Positions 18,320-27,250 of a DNA stretch of 64,000 nt are shown here, one piece after another; position 1 is the stretch's first letter, and the number at the start of each line of letters is the position of its first letter. The stretch lies in assembly GCA_965218775.1 (NCBI GenBank), contig CBDCLS010000006.1, positions 1,116,001 through 1,180,000 of the forward strand, in the 5' to 3' direction. The DNA is from CAUZIZ01 sp965218775 (lineage in GTDB: Bacteria > Acidobacteriota > UBA6911 > RPQK01 > JAJDTT01). The notes beneath the pieces were generated by a model. It was not told the origin of the DNA and did not search any database. It saw only the letters and a program-made list of their open reading frames with translations. The position numbers were made by a program, and so were the translations under genes.

Positions 18320-21300
18320 CTACTGTCCGTCGACACGGGCCGCATCGCCCGCGTTTTGTTGGAAGGCTGCCATAACCATCTCCTCCTCCGGCAAGCCCCT
18401 CTCAAGCATCCGGTTCTGGGTTTCGATGACCCTTCGGTAATCGGTTGGATAGACCTTGACGAACTTGGGTACCAGACTCTTCCAGGAGGCAAGCACCCTC
18501 CTGCCCAGTTCGCTGTCGGTATAGGAGACGTGCCTCTCGATCATCCTGGTGACGATTCTCAGGTCTTCCTGATCTTCCAGAGGGAAGAGTTCGACCATCG
18601 CCTGGTTGCAGTTGGAGGCAAAGTCACCGGTCTGATCGAGGACAAAAGCAATCCCGCCGGACATACCTGCTGCGAAGTTGCGACCGGTCGGCCCCAATAC
18701 CACTACGTAGCCCCCGGTCATATACTCGCAGCCGTGATCGCCCACCGCCTCGACCACTGCCTTGACGCCGCTATTGCGGACGCAGAACCGCTCTCCCGCG
18801 ATCCCACTGATATAGGCTTCGCCAGCGGTGGCTCCGTAGAAGGCCACGTTGCCGATGATGACATTCTGTTCTGCCAAGAACCTGGACCCCGCAGGTGGCT
18901 GGACGATTATCTTTCCTCCCGAGAGGCCCTTCCCGATGTAGTCGTTGGCGTCGCCTTCCAGGGTCAACGTCATTCCTGGAGGAATAAAGGCTCCGAAGCT
19001 CTGGCCGGCAGATCCCTTGAAGTGGAGTTTGATGGTGTCCTCGAGCAGCCCCTGCGCGCCGTAGCGCCGGGTCACTTCGCTTCCTACGGCGGTTCCCACC
19101 ACCCGGTTGCGGTTCCGTATGGGAAGAGTCGCCTCGATCGGATCGGCTGACTCCAGAGCCGGTCGGCACAGTTCCATCAGTTCGGTGTGGTCCAGCGACT
19201 CCGCGAGCCCATGGTTCTGAGGGATCTGGCAATAGCGTCCCACGTCGGCCGCGACCGGCGGACGATAGAAGATGTCAGAAAAATCAAGGCCGCGGCCTTT
19301 CCAGTGTTCCACCGCCTTCCCAGTTCGCAGCAGGTCCGTTCGGCCGACCATCTCGTTGAGGGTTCGGAATCCAAGAAGGGCCATCAATTCCCGCACTTCG
19401 GTGGCCAGAAAGCGCATGAAGTTGACGACGTGAGAAGGGTCTCCAGCGAACCTCTCGCGCAGGACCGGATCCTGGGTGGCAACACCAACAGGGCAGGTGT
19501 TCAAGTGGCAGACGCGCATCATGATACATCCCAGGGCCACCAGTGGAGAGGTGGCAAAACCGAACTCCTCTGCCCCCAAAAGGGCCCCGATCACAACGTC
19601 TCGTCCCGTCTTGAGCTGACCGTCGACCTCCACCACGATGCGGCTTCGCAGGTTGTTGTGCAACAGCACTTGATGGGTCTCAGCCAGGCCCAGTTCCCAG
19701 GGGGCACCCGCGTGTTTGACACTGGTCAATGGAGAGGCGCCAGTACCGCCATCATGACCACTGATCAGGACAACGTCGGCATGTCCTTTGGCTACTCCAG
19801 CGGCGATGGTACCTACCCCGACCTCGGCCACCAACTTCACGCTTATGCGAGCCTCGTCGTTGGCGTTCTTCAAGTCGTGGATCAGTTCGGCCAGGTCTTC
19901 GATAGAGTAGATGTCGTGATGAGGAGGAGGCGAAATAAGTCCCACTCCGGGCGTGGAATGCCGAACCTCGGCAATCCAGGGATAAACCTTGTGACCGGGA
20001 AGCTGCCCTCCCTCACCCGGTTTGGCTCCCTGCGCCATTTTGATCTGAAGCTCGGAGGCGTTTACGAGATACTCGCTGGTCACGCCAAAACGACCGGAGG
20101 CCACCTGTTTGATGGCGCTGCTGCGGGAATCCCCATTCTCATCAAGAACATAGCGGTGGGGTTCTTCTCCGCCTTCGCCGGTATTGCTTTTCCCGCCGAT
20201 CCGGTTCATCGCAATAGCCAGGGACTCGTGTGCCTCTCTGCTGATGGAACCGTAGGACATGGCGCCGGTCTTGAACCGTTTTACGATCTCTTCAACGGGC
20301 TCAACCTCTTCGATGGGGATGGGTGTTGCAAGAAATCGCAAGTCGAAGAGGCCGCGAAGAGTGCAGCGCTTTCTTGTCTGCTCGTCTACCAGTTGGCTGT
20401 ACTCGCGGAAGAGCTGGTAATCGCCGGTGCGACAGGCGTATTGGAGCTTGTGGACCGTTTGGGGATTGAAGATGTGGAACTCCCCCTCGCTGCGCCATTG
20501 ATATTGGCCCCCAGACTCAAGGCCTGGCAACATGACCGATGATTGGGGAAAGGCCTTCTGGTGTCTTAGTCTGATCTCCCGAGCCACCACATCTGGCCCA
20601 ACACCGCCCACACGCGAGGCGGTCCAGGTGAAATACTTGTCGACGAAGTCCCGGTCCAGGCCGATCGCTTCGTAGACCTGAGCTCCTCGATAGCTCTGAG
20701 TGGTCGAGATGCCCATCTTGGACATGATCTTGACGACCCCTTTGTTGAGAGCTTTGATGTAGTTTTCGATGGCGTGATCCTGCTCCGATTCTGACCGCTG
20801 TTCCTGCTCTAGTAGGTCTTGCAACGTGGCGAAAGCCAGATACGGATTGACGGCCGCTACTCCATAGCCGATCAGCACTGCAAAATGGTGGACTTCCCTG
20901 GGCTCGCCGCTTTCGAGGACAAGAGCGGCCCGGGTCCTCGTGCCTTCCCGAATCAGATGATGGTGGACCCCTGAGGTCGCCAGAAGCGCTGGCAGTGGAG
21001 CGAGCGATCGGTTCGCCCCTCGGTCTGAAAGGATCAAGATCTCGTTGCCGTCAGCAACTGCCTGACTGGCTTGGGCACAGAGCTTTCTCATCGCCTCATC
21101 CAAGCCAGGTCCGTCTACCTGTTTGGGACATAGAATGGAGAGAGTCGCCGATCTGAACCCACCGGGTCCCTTGCCATCCAGGCCCCTGAAGCGATTGAGG
21201 TCGCGGTTTCTGAGTATTGGTGAGCTGAGCTTGATCTGCCGCGCCGAAGTCGGCCCAGGTTTGAGCAAATTGCGCTCCGATCCCAGGGTGGTTTCGAGCG

Positions 21301-22927
21301 ACATGATGAGGGCCTCGCGAATGGCGTCCACCGGCGGATTGGTTACCTGCGCAAAGAGCTGCTTGAAGTAGTTATAGAGCAATTGTGGGCGATCAGAAAG
21401 GGCTGCCAAGGGGGTGTCTGTTCCCATCGAACCGATAGCCTCGACCCCGCTGTCGGCCATCGGTCGCATCAACATGTCCAACTCTTCGGAGGTGTATCCG
21501 AAGATCTTCTGGTGTAGCTTCACCGAGGTCGGGTCGAGCGCCTGGGAGGCGGGACCCTCTGGCAACTGCTCCAGATCCACCAGGTGCTCGCCCAGCCAAA
21601 CGGAGTAGGGTTGTTGGGACGCGATCTGGTGCTTGAGTTCGTCATCCCCGATGATACGACCTTGTCGCGTATCGACCAGGAACATGCGGCCGGGTTCCAG
21701 CCGACCTTTGTGGGAGACCTTTTCCGGCGGGATGTCGAGCACACCCACCTCAGACGCCATGATCACGAGGTCGTCCGTGGTCACGTAGTAGCGGGAAGGA
21801 CGGAGCCCGTTGCGGTCCAGGACGGCGCCCACGCTCAGCCCATCGGTGAAAGCGATCGAGGCTGGACCGTCCCAGGGCTCCATCAGGCAGGAGTGGAACT
21901 CGTAGAAGGCCCGCTTCTCTGCGCTCATCGATGGGTTGCCGTTCCAAGGCTCCGGAATCATCATCATGACCGCATGAGGTAGGGATCGCCCTGTCAACAC
22001 CAACATCTCCAGCGCATTATCGAACATGGCTGAGTCGCTGCCGCCTTCGTCGATGATCGGCAAAACCTTCTCCATGTCGGATCGCAGTAGCTCCGAACGG
22101 AGGAGACCCTGTCGCGCATGCATCCAGTTCACGTTGCCACGCAGGGTGTTTATCTCCCCGTTGTGGGAGAGGTATCGGTAGGGATGGGCTCGGCTCCAGT
22201 TTGGAAAGGTGTTGGTGCTGAATCGGGAATGGACCAAAACCAGGGCACTCTCAATGGCCGGATCGAGTAATTCGGGGTAGAACGAGGTCAGCTGACTGGC
22301 CATCAGCATGCCTTTATAGACGATGGTCTTGTAGGACAAACTGGGTATGCAGAACATGTCGCGGCTGGTTATCTGGGACGCCTTGACGGCATGCTCCACG
22401 CGCTTCCGAATGACGTAGAGCTTGCGTTCGAATGCCAGCTCATTATCGAGATCCTGGTTGCGTGCGATAAAGATTTGACGGATCACGGGTTGCCCGCTTC
22501 GCGCCGTTGCTCCAAGTAGGGTGTCGTTCACTGGGACGGTGCGCCAGCCGAGAGGGTGTTGTCCCTCCTCCCGAATCGTTCTCTCGAACAGGCGCTCACA
22601 CTCTTCCCTTGCGGCGGTATCCGAGGGCAGGAACACCATCCCAACCCCGTATTCTTGGAAGGAAGGCAAGGAAATCCCCAACTCAGGACACACCTGTGAG
22701 AAGAATCGGTGGGGTAACTGCAGGAGCAGACCGGCACCATCGCCGGTATTCTCCTCGGATCCACAGGCTCCCCGGTGCTCCAGGTTCAGCAGCATCTGGG
22801 CGGCCTGCTGAACCAGCCGGTGAGAGCGGCGACCCTTGAGGTCCACGAGGAAGCCGATTCCGCAGGCGTCATGCTCCTGTGCCGGATCGTACAACCCCTG
22901 TCTGGGAGGTGTTCCTCTACTCATCAT
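18320..22927 (-). CDS. gltB: Glutamate synthase large subunit
   Basis: At 1535 residues it is full length. Cys22 (in DACGIGF) is the Ntn-type amidotransferase nucleophile that becomes N-terminal after propeptide removal. The FMN/TIM-barrel synthase region includes KPGEGGQLPGHKV and SGHDGGTGASPLTS; the [3Fe-4S] cysteines are in CHLNTCPVGVATQDP; the C-terminal GXGXG beta-helix follows. ATG 22927 or the adjacent ATG 22924 is the start, without a strong ribosome-binding site. The upstream region holds a MITE that ends about 50 bp from the start codon and may have supplied or disrupted promoter signals. Confidence 0.97.
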   Translation of the reverse strand: MMSRGTPPRQGLYDPAQEHDACGIGFLVDLKGRRSHRLVQQAAQMLLNLEHRGACGSEENTGDGAGLLLQLPHRFFSQVCPELGISLPSFQEYGVGMVFLPSDTAAREECERLFERTIREEGQHPLGWRTVPVNDTLLGATARSGQPVIRQIFIARNQDLDNELAFERKLYVIRKRVEHAVKASQITSRDMFCIPSLSYKTIVYKGMLMASQLTSFYPELLDPAIESALVLVHSRFSTNTFPNWSRAHPYRYLSHNGEINTLRGNVNWMHARQGLLRSELLRSDMEKVLPIIDEGGSDSAMFDNALEMLVLTGRSLPHAVMMMIPEPWNGNPSMSAEKRAFYEFHSCLMEPWDGPASIAFTDGLSVGAVLDRNGLRPSRYYVTTDDLVIMASEVGVLDIPPEKVSHKGRLEPGRMFLVDTRQGRIIGDDELKHQIASQQPYSVWLGEHLVDLEQLPEGPASQALDPTSVKLHQKIFGYTSEELDMLMRPMADSGVEAIGSMGTDTPLAALSDRPQLLYNYFKQLFAQVTNPPVDAIREALIMSLETTLGSERNLLKPGPTSARQIKLSSPILRNRDLNRFRGLDGKGPGGFRSATLSILCPKQVDGPGLDEAMRKLCAQASQAVADGNEILILSDRGANRSLAPLPALLATSGVHHHLIREGTRTRAALVLESGEPREVHHFAVLIGYGVAAVNPYLAFATLQDLLEQEQRSESEQDHAIENYIKALNKGVVKIMSKMGISTTQSYRGAQVYEAIGLDRDFVDKYFTWTASRVGGVGPDVVAREIRLRHQKAFPQSSVMLPGLESGGQYQWRSEGEFHIFNPQTVHKLQYACRTGDYQLFREYSQLVDEQTRKRCTLRGLFDLRFLATPIPIEEVEPVEEIVKRFKTGAMSYGSISREAHESLAIAMNRIGGKSNTGEGGEEPHRYVLDENGDSRSSAIKQVASGRFGVTSEYLVNASELQIKMAQGAKPGEGGQLPGHKVYPWIAEVRHSTPGVGLISPPPHHDIYSIEDLAELIHDLKNANDEARISVKLVAEVGVGTIAAGVAKGHADVVLISGHDGGTGASPLTSVKHAGAPWELGLAETHQVLLHNNLRSRIVVEVDGQLKTGRDVVIGALLGAEEFGFATSPLVALGCIMMRVCHLNTCPVGVATQDPVLRERFAGDPSHVVNFMRFLATEVRELMALLGFRTLNEMVGRTDLLRTGKAVEHWKGRGLDFSDIFYRPPVAADVGRYCQIPQNHGLAESLDHTELMELCRPALESADPIEATLPIRNRNRVVGTAVGSEVTRRYGAQGLLEDTIKLHFKGSAGQSFGAFIPPGMTLTLEGDANDYIGKGLSGGKIIVQPPAGSRFLAEQNVIIGNVAFYGATAGEAYISGIAGERFCVRNSGVKAVVEAVGDHGCEYMTGGYVVVLGPTGRNFAAGMSGGIAFVLDQTGDFASNCNQAMVELFPLEDQEDLRIVTRMIERHVSYTDSELGRRVLASWKSLVPKFVKVYPTDYRRVIETQNRMLERGLPEEEMVMAAFQQNAGDAARVDGQ

Positions 22928-22978
22928 TTCGTTGACTCACGGTCCGCCGGTTAGCAGCCCCCGATTCGCTCCCGCTAA

Positions 22979-23248
22979 GTACACTGGAACGTAAATACGG
23001 CAACGTTTGTGGCGAGCGCGACGGGTCGAGTTCGCGAAGCGACGCCGAACTCGATGCTTTGTATCTTGGAGGAGGAGCGACAAAGAAATCGGCGCGTCCC
23101 GTCGCCACCCATAGGGCAGATGGGGGTTGTGGACGATCTCAGCGTTGGTCGTCGTCGAAGATGGCCAAGCATCGTTTTCCTCCTCCTGCCTTGATCTCGC
23201 CTCACAAGCCCCATCTGCAAACGTTGCCGTATTTACGTTCCAGTGTAC
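22979..23248. mobile_element. 270-bp MITE with 31-bp inverted ends
   Basis: Perfect 31-bp inverted repeats lie at 22979-23009 (starting gtacactggaacgtaaatac) and 23218-23248. They are flanked by the direct repeat taa at 22976-22978 and 23249-23251, a likely 3-bp target duplication. The 208-bp core has no transposase. The element fills most of the region upstream of gltB. Confidence 0.8.
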
Positions 23249-23355
23249 TAAGACTCCTCGGCCGTATCGCCAGGCAGTCTGGCCTGAGCAGAAGAGTGCT
23301 CCTGGTTTCCTACGCTGATCGCGCTCGAGGAATCCGGGCAGGGTCACACTGGCTT

Positions 23356-24354
23356 CTAATCGGTGCCGAGATTCTCGGTCCCGCTATTCCGGGGAAAAAA
23401 ATTCCCCCGGCCATCCTTGTCCCCCAGGTTGACAAAGACTCTGGTCGACTCGCTGCGCGAGTCGGTACTATCGTCTGGTTCCTGTAGCAGTTGAATGAAG
23501 CGTGCGGCGGTTGGACTCGTTTTGAGGTTGCGGCGCTGGATGATTCCCAAGGGACGGACGAGTCTGGGCCTGGTCAGTTCCAACGCTGCCAGAGAGCCGG
23601 CTCGGACTTCGCGTTCCAAGGTTGGCAGCGGCAGCAGGGCGACTCCGGCACCCTCTTCAATTGCCTTTTTGATATTCTCGATATTGTCGAACTCGAGTAC
23701 TACATCGACCGAGATGCCCTGATCACGTAAGAATTTGTCTACTCTTCGGCGGATGACCAGATCACGATCGAACCCGATGTACGCCTGGCCCGACAACTGT
23801 TCCGCCTTGATCCTCTTGCGCCGAGCCAGAGAGTGTTCCGGATGGCTAGCCAAGACCATCACTTCCTCCCGCCAGGGAAGGAAGGTAACCTCTCTGCTGC
23901 TACGGGGAAAGGACACCAGGCCCAGGTCTGCCGTTCCGTCGAGAACCTTTTCGTACACCCGTGTAGGGTGGAAGTATTCAATATGTATCCGAGCGCGCGG
24001 CTGGCGTTCCAAGATCCGTTCCACGTAGTGGCTCATGTCCCTGAATCCGATCGAGTAGATCGCGGCGATCTGAAGAGTCGCCTCCAAATGCTCTCGACCA
24101 ATCTGAATGGATGCCTCCAGTTCCAGGTATTGCTCGACGACGGTCTTACAGCCGTGGTAATAGATCTTTCCCATGTCGGTAAGCTGGAGCGGCCGAGTCG
24201 AGCGATCGATCAAATCCACACCAAGCTTTTGCTCCAGTTGGAGTACAATCTGGCTGGCCGCCGACTGCGAGATCTTGTTGGCCTCCGCAGCCAAAGAGAA
24301 GCTTCGGTTGCGGGCGACGTCACAGAATATCTTGAGTGACTCAATGCGCATCAA
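23356..24354 (-). CDS. LysR-family transcriptional regulator
   Basis: A 332-residue LysR protein. The N-terminal winged helix-turn-helix is clear: MRIESLKIFCDVARNRSFS, then AAEANKISQSAASQIVLQLEQ as the recognition helix region. The remainder is a periplasmic-binding-fold effector domain. It is divergent from the DapA/NanA-type lyase at 24483, with a 128-bp AT-rich intergenic region that must hold both promoters. By the usual LysR arrangement it probably controls that lyase and itself. The C-terminal tail after about residue 300 is longer than normal. Confidence 0.9.
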   Translation of the reverse strand: MMRIESLKIFCDVARNRSFSLAAEANKISQSAASQIVLQLEQKLGVDLIDRSTRPLQLTDMGKIYYHGCKTVVEQYLELEASIQIGREHLEATLQIAAIYSIGFRDMSHYVERILERQPRARIHIEYFHPTRVYEKVLDGTADLGLVSFPRSSREVTFLPWREEVMVLASHPEHSLARRKRIKAEQLSGQAYIGFDRDLVIRRRVDKFLRDQGISVDVVLEFDNIENIKKAIEEGAGVALLPLPTLEREVRAGSLAALELTRPRLVRPLGIIQRRNLKTSPTAARFIQLLQEPDDSTDSRSESTRVFVNLGDKDGRGNFFPRNSGTENLGTD

Positions 24355-24482
24355 AAGTCAGCATATCATGTCTTCCTCTAATATCAAGTGAAAATATTAT
24401 AAGTTGAGCTAATGTTGTCAGATCGGTCCGTTTCTCGGGCCGAGGAATAGGCCTGTTAAGAGAAGGGTTCAAGGAGGAACGA

Positions 24483-25373
24483 ATGGAACAGTTCTATGGA
24501 GTTTACCCGGCTTTGGTCAGTCCTTTCGATGGGAGGGGTGAGCTCAATACCCCGGCGATCCAGGATTTGGTGGACTGGCATCTGAAGGTCGGGGTAGATG
24601 GTTTCTACGTCTGTGGCGGCACCGGGGAGGGACTGCTGTTGACGCTGGAGGAGCGGAAGCTCATGACGGAGGCCACGGTTAAGGCCGTCAGCGGCCGCGG
24701 GAAGGTAATTGTGCATGTGGGGGAGATATCCACGCGGGCCGCTGTTGACCTGGCCCAACATGCCCAGGCCAAGGGAGCCGATGCGATCAGTGCCATCCCC
24801 CCAATCTACTATCCGGCGGATCCAGCCGCGCTGGTGGAGCACTACCGACTGGTTGCTTCCGCGGCCGATTTGCCCTTGTTCGTCTACCATATCCCAAGCA
24901 ACACCGGAAGCACGATGACGGTCGGCCTGATGCAGGCGTTGCTCGAGATCCCTAACGTCAAAGGCATCAAGTTCAGCGACTACACCCATTCCCTGATGCG
25001 TGACCTGGGTATGCTCGCACCGGACATGGTGGTTTACTCAGGCAACGACGACGTCTTTCTCTCCGGTCTCATCATGGGAGCGGACGGGGGCATCGGCCTG
25101 ACCTATAATTTCATGCCTCAGCTCTTCGTTGGCATCTATCGGGCCTTCCAATCCAAAGATCTCAGCCAGGCTCAGCAGCTTCAGTGGAAGGCTTGTGACA
25201 TGATCCAGACGCTATTGAGTATCGGTGGTCCGCCCATTGCCTCGGCGAAAGTAGCACTGGCCCATCTGGGATACGACGTGGGCCTCCCTCGACTCCCAAT
25301 CCGGCCCTTGACAGAGAAGGAGAGCCGCACGATCACGGACCGGTTGGATGAGTTGGAACTGGGAAATCCATAG
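24483..25373 (+). CDS. DapA/NanA-family aldolase, N-acetylneuraminate lyase-like
   Basis: A 296-residue class I aldolase of the dihydrodipicolinate synthase family. A strong AAGGAGG precedes ATG 24483. The GTGEGLLLT loop matches the GxxGE carboxylate-binding motif, the tyrosine in YHIPSNTG is the catalytic Tyr, and KGIKFSD holds the Schiff-base Lys. The YHIPxxTG and GTGEG forms are nearer to N-acetylneuraminate lyase than to DapA, but other 2-keto-acid aldolases of this family are possible. The divergent LysR gene suggests an inducible catabolic role rather than lysine synthesis. Sialidase-fold proteins elsewhere in the window make a sialic-acid-like substrate attractive but unproven. Confidence 0.8.
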   Translation: MEQFYGVYPALVSPFDGRGELNTPAIQDLVDWHLKVGVDGFYVCGGTGEGLLLTLEERKLMTEATVKAVSGRGKVIVHVGEISTRAAVDLAQHAQAKGADAISAIPPIYYPADPAALVEHYRLVASAADLPLFVYHIPSNTGSTMTVGLMQALLEIPNVKGIKFSDYTHSLMRDLGMLAPDMVVYSGNDDVFLSGLIMGADGGIGLTYNFMPQLFVGIYRAFQSKDLSQAQQLQWKACDMIQTLLSIGGPPIASAKVALAHLGYDVGLPRLPIRPLTEKESRTITDRLDELELGNP

Positions 25374-25397
25374 AGGGAAGGGGAAAGCACCAGGAGA

Positions 25398-25580
25398 CAA
25401 GATACAAGATAACAAGATACAAACAAATCCAAAGCACCAAGAACCAAACGGATTCCCGGTCAATCGGAAATCCCCTGTCACGTAAGACCAGATCGAGCGA
25501 GGTCAAGTACTCTGGCCTGAAACGGTTTCGTTTGGAGCTTGGAATTTGGAGCTTGTTTGTATCTTGTTTCTTGTATCTTG
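25398..25580. repeat. Imperfect AT-rich inverted repeat
   Basis: The arm at 25398-25426 (29 nt of CAAGATAC-type repeats) is complementary to 25553-25580 with a single indel. The arms enclose about 126 bp between the lyase and halogenase genes. It could form a large hairpin, or be the worn ends of a small mobile element. Confidence 0.55.
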
Positions 25581-25590
25581 AAATCTTCTT

Positions 25591-26856
25591 ATGAACGATG
25601 TAGTCATCATCGGCGGTGGTCCCGCCGGCTCCGCACTGGGGTGTTATCTCTCCCTGGCGGGGATCTCGAACGTGATCCTGGAGAAGTCGGCCCATCCGCG
25701 TCCGCACGTCGGAGAATCTTTGGTACCCGCCACGACCCGGATCTTCAAAGAGATCGGTTTTCTCGAGACCATGGAATCGGAGGGTTTCGTCAAGAAGTTC
25801 GGTGCTTCCTGGCACTCTCCCAGACCCGAGAGTGAGTTCGCAATCTGGTTCAGGGAGTTTCCGCAGCCGGGGGTCGACCAGGACTACACCTATCACGTGG
25901 ATCGCAGCCGTTTCGATCAACTCCTCTGTCAGCGTGCTCGGGAGCTCGGATCCGAGGTGCAGGAGGGAGTTGGAGTGCGCGAAGTGCTCTTCGAGGATGG
26001 GCAGGCAAGTGGAGTTCTTTGCTCCCGTGACGGAAGCGATTTTCGCGTTTCTGCTCGGGTGGTAGTGGATGCCAGTGGACGCAGCGGCGTGCTGGGCAAT
26101 CAGCTCAGACTCCGAAAAAATGACCCCATCTTCAACCAGTTTGCGGTCCACTCCTGGTTTGAAGGCGTGGAGCGGGGAACGGGGGCTACGGCCGACTTCA
26201 TACACATCTACTTCCTACCCGTGAAGCGAGGGTGGGCCTGGCAGATCCCCATCACTTCCACTGTGGCCTCAGTGGGGATTGTCGCCGAGCGGGAAGTCTT
26301 CCGTGACTCCAAGGGACGGATTGAGGAATGGTTCCTGGAAATGACCGGTCTCAGCCCGGATCTGGCAAGCGCGATGCGGTCCGCAGAATCGGTGACGCCC
26401 TTCCGGTCCGAAGCCGACTATAGCTATTCGATGGATCAGTTTGTCGGAGACGGATTCCTGATGGTAGGCGATGCTGCTCGCTTCGTAGACCCCATATTCT
26501 CGTCCGGTGTCAGCGTAGCCTGTTACAGCGCCAAGTTCGCCTGCGCCGCAATCGTTCAGGCCTTGGAAACGGGAGATTTGAGCAGGGCCAGTCTACAGCC
26601 CTATGAGACCAGATTGAGGGCAGGAGTGGACATCTGGTACGAGTTCATCGGCCTCTACTACAAGCTGATGCATCTCTTCAGTCACTTCATCACCGATGAT
26701 CGATATCGCCTTCAGATTCTCCAGCTGCTTCAAGGGGAGGTGTACGACCGCGAGAAAGCAGGCGTCCTGGATGAGATGCGCAAAGTGATCAAGACGGTAG
26801 AAGAAACGGAAGGCCACGTCTGGAAGCCTTATCTTTCGGACATCCCTATCGATTGA
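25591..26856 (+). CDS. Flavin-dependent halogenase-like FAD enzyme
   Basis: A 421-residue FAD protein. GGGPAG (8-13) is the dinucleotide fold, HVGESLVP follows, and GDAARFVDPIFSSGV closes the FAD site. GWAWQIP (214-220) matches the G-W-x-W-x-I-P motif of flavin-dependent halogenases, and the lysines in GFVKKFGASW (K68/K69) sit where phenol/pyrrole halogenases of the PltA/CmlS type keep a conserved Lys. Halogenases of that branch act on carrier-protein-bound substrates. The ACP and acyl dehydrogenase on the opposite strand about 400-1900 bp away fit such a pathway. Closely related geranylgeranyl reductase-type oxidoreductases cannot be fully excluded. Confidence 0.75.
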   Translation: MNDVVIIGGGPAGSALGCYLSLAGISNVILEKSAHPRPHVGESLVPATTRIFKEIGFLETMESEGFVKKFGASWHSPRPESEFAIWFREFPQPGVDQDYTYHVDRSRFDQLLCQRARELGSEVQEGVGVREVLFEDGQASGVLCSRDGSDFRVSARVVVDASGRSGVLGNQLRLRKNDPIFNQFAVHSWFEGVERGTGATADFIHIYFLPVKRGWAWQIPITSTVASVGIVAEREVFRDSKGRIEEWFLEMTGLSPDLASAMRSAESVTPFRSEADYSYSMDQFVGDGFLMVGDAARFVDPIFSSGVSVACYSAKFACAAIVQALETGDLSRASLQPYETRLRAGVDIWYEFIGLYYKLMHLFSHFITDDRYRLQILQLLQGEVYDREKAGVLDEMRKVIKTVEETEGHVWKPYLSDIPID

Positions 26857-27250
26857 GGTGAAACTAATCGTCTCTGTTTAGCCTTTTTCCCGTGCCCGTG
26901 CCCGTGCCCGTGCCTTTGCCCTTGCTTCCGCCTCTGCCTTTCTCCGATTCCTCCAAACCCCTAGCCCGCATTTCTCATCGCCTGTCGTAGCGAGGCGTCG
27001 CAAGGGCCGTCCTGGCAAGGCTTGCGACCGAGGCCTCCGCAGTCGTACTTGTACAGTACGTCGAGGAGGCCGACCGAGCGAAACACAGCCAGGGCGGATG
27101 ATTGCGGCGACGTAGTAGAGCGGCGATGAGAAATGCGGGCTAGGGGCGAGTCGATTACCACAAACGGGGAAAAAAGGGCAAAGGCAAGGGGGAGGGCACG
27201 GGCACGGGAGGGATGAACGGCGGCCTGGAGGCCACCCCTACGCCGGACCT
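26857..27250. other. Convergent spacer with hexamer runs
   Basis: Apart from the MITE, this spacer has four or more head-to-tail cccgtg units at 26890-26913. Similar G-rich sequence lies on the other side of the MITE (about 27168-27210), broadly complementary to the first. The run could act as a bidirectional terminator or be slippage-derived. No gene is seen. Confidence 0.5.
26958..27146. mobile_element. 189-bp MITE-like element
   Basis: Perfect 25-bp inverted ends (26958-26982, containing tagcccgcatttctcatcgc, and 27122-27146) enclose 139 bp with no coding capacity. It lies between the convergent halogenase and dehydrogenase genes. Confidence 0.7.

Noticed and set aside
17831..20542. Two rightward open frames of more than 430 codons within gltBD
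   Set aside because: They are antisense to well-conserved gltD and gltB and show no domain.
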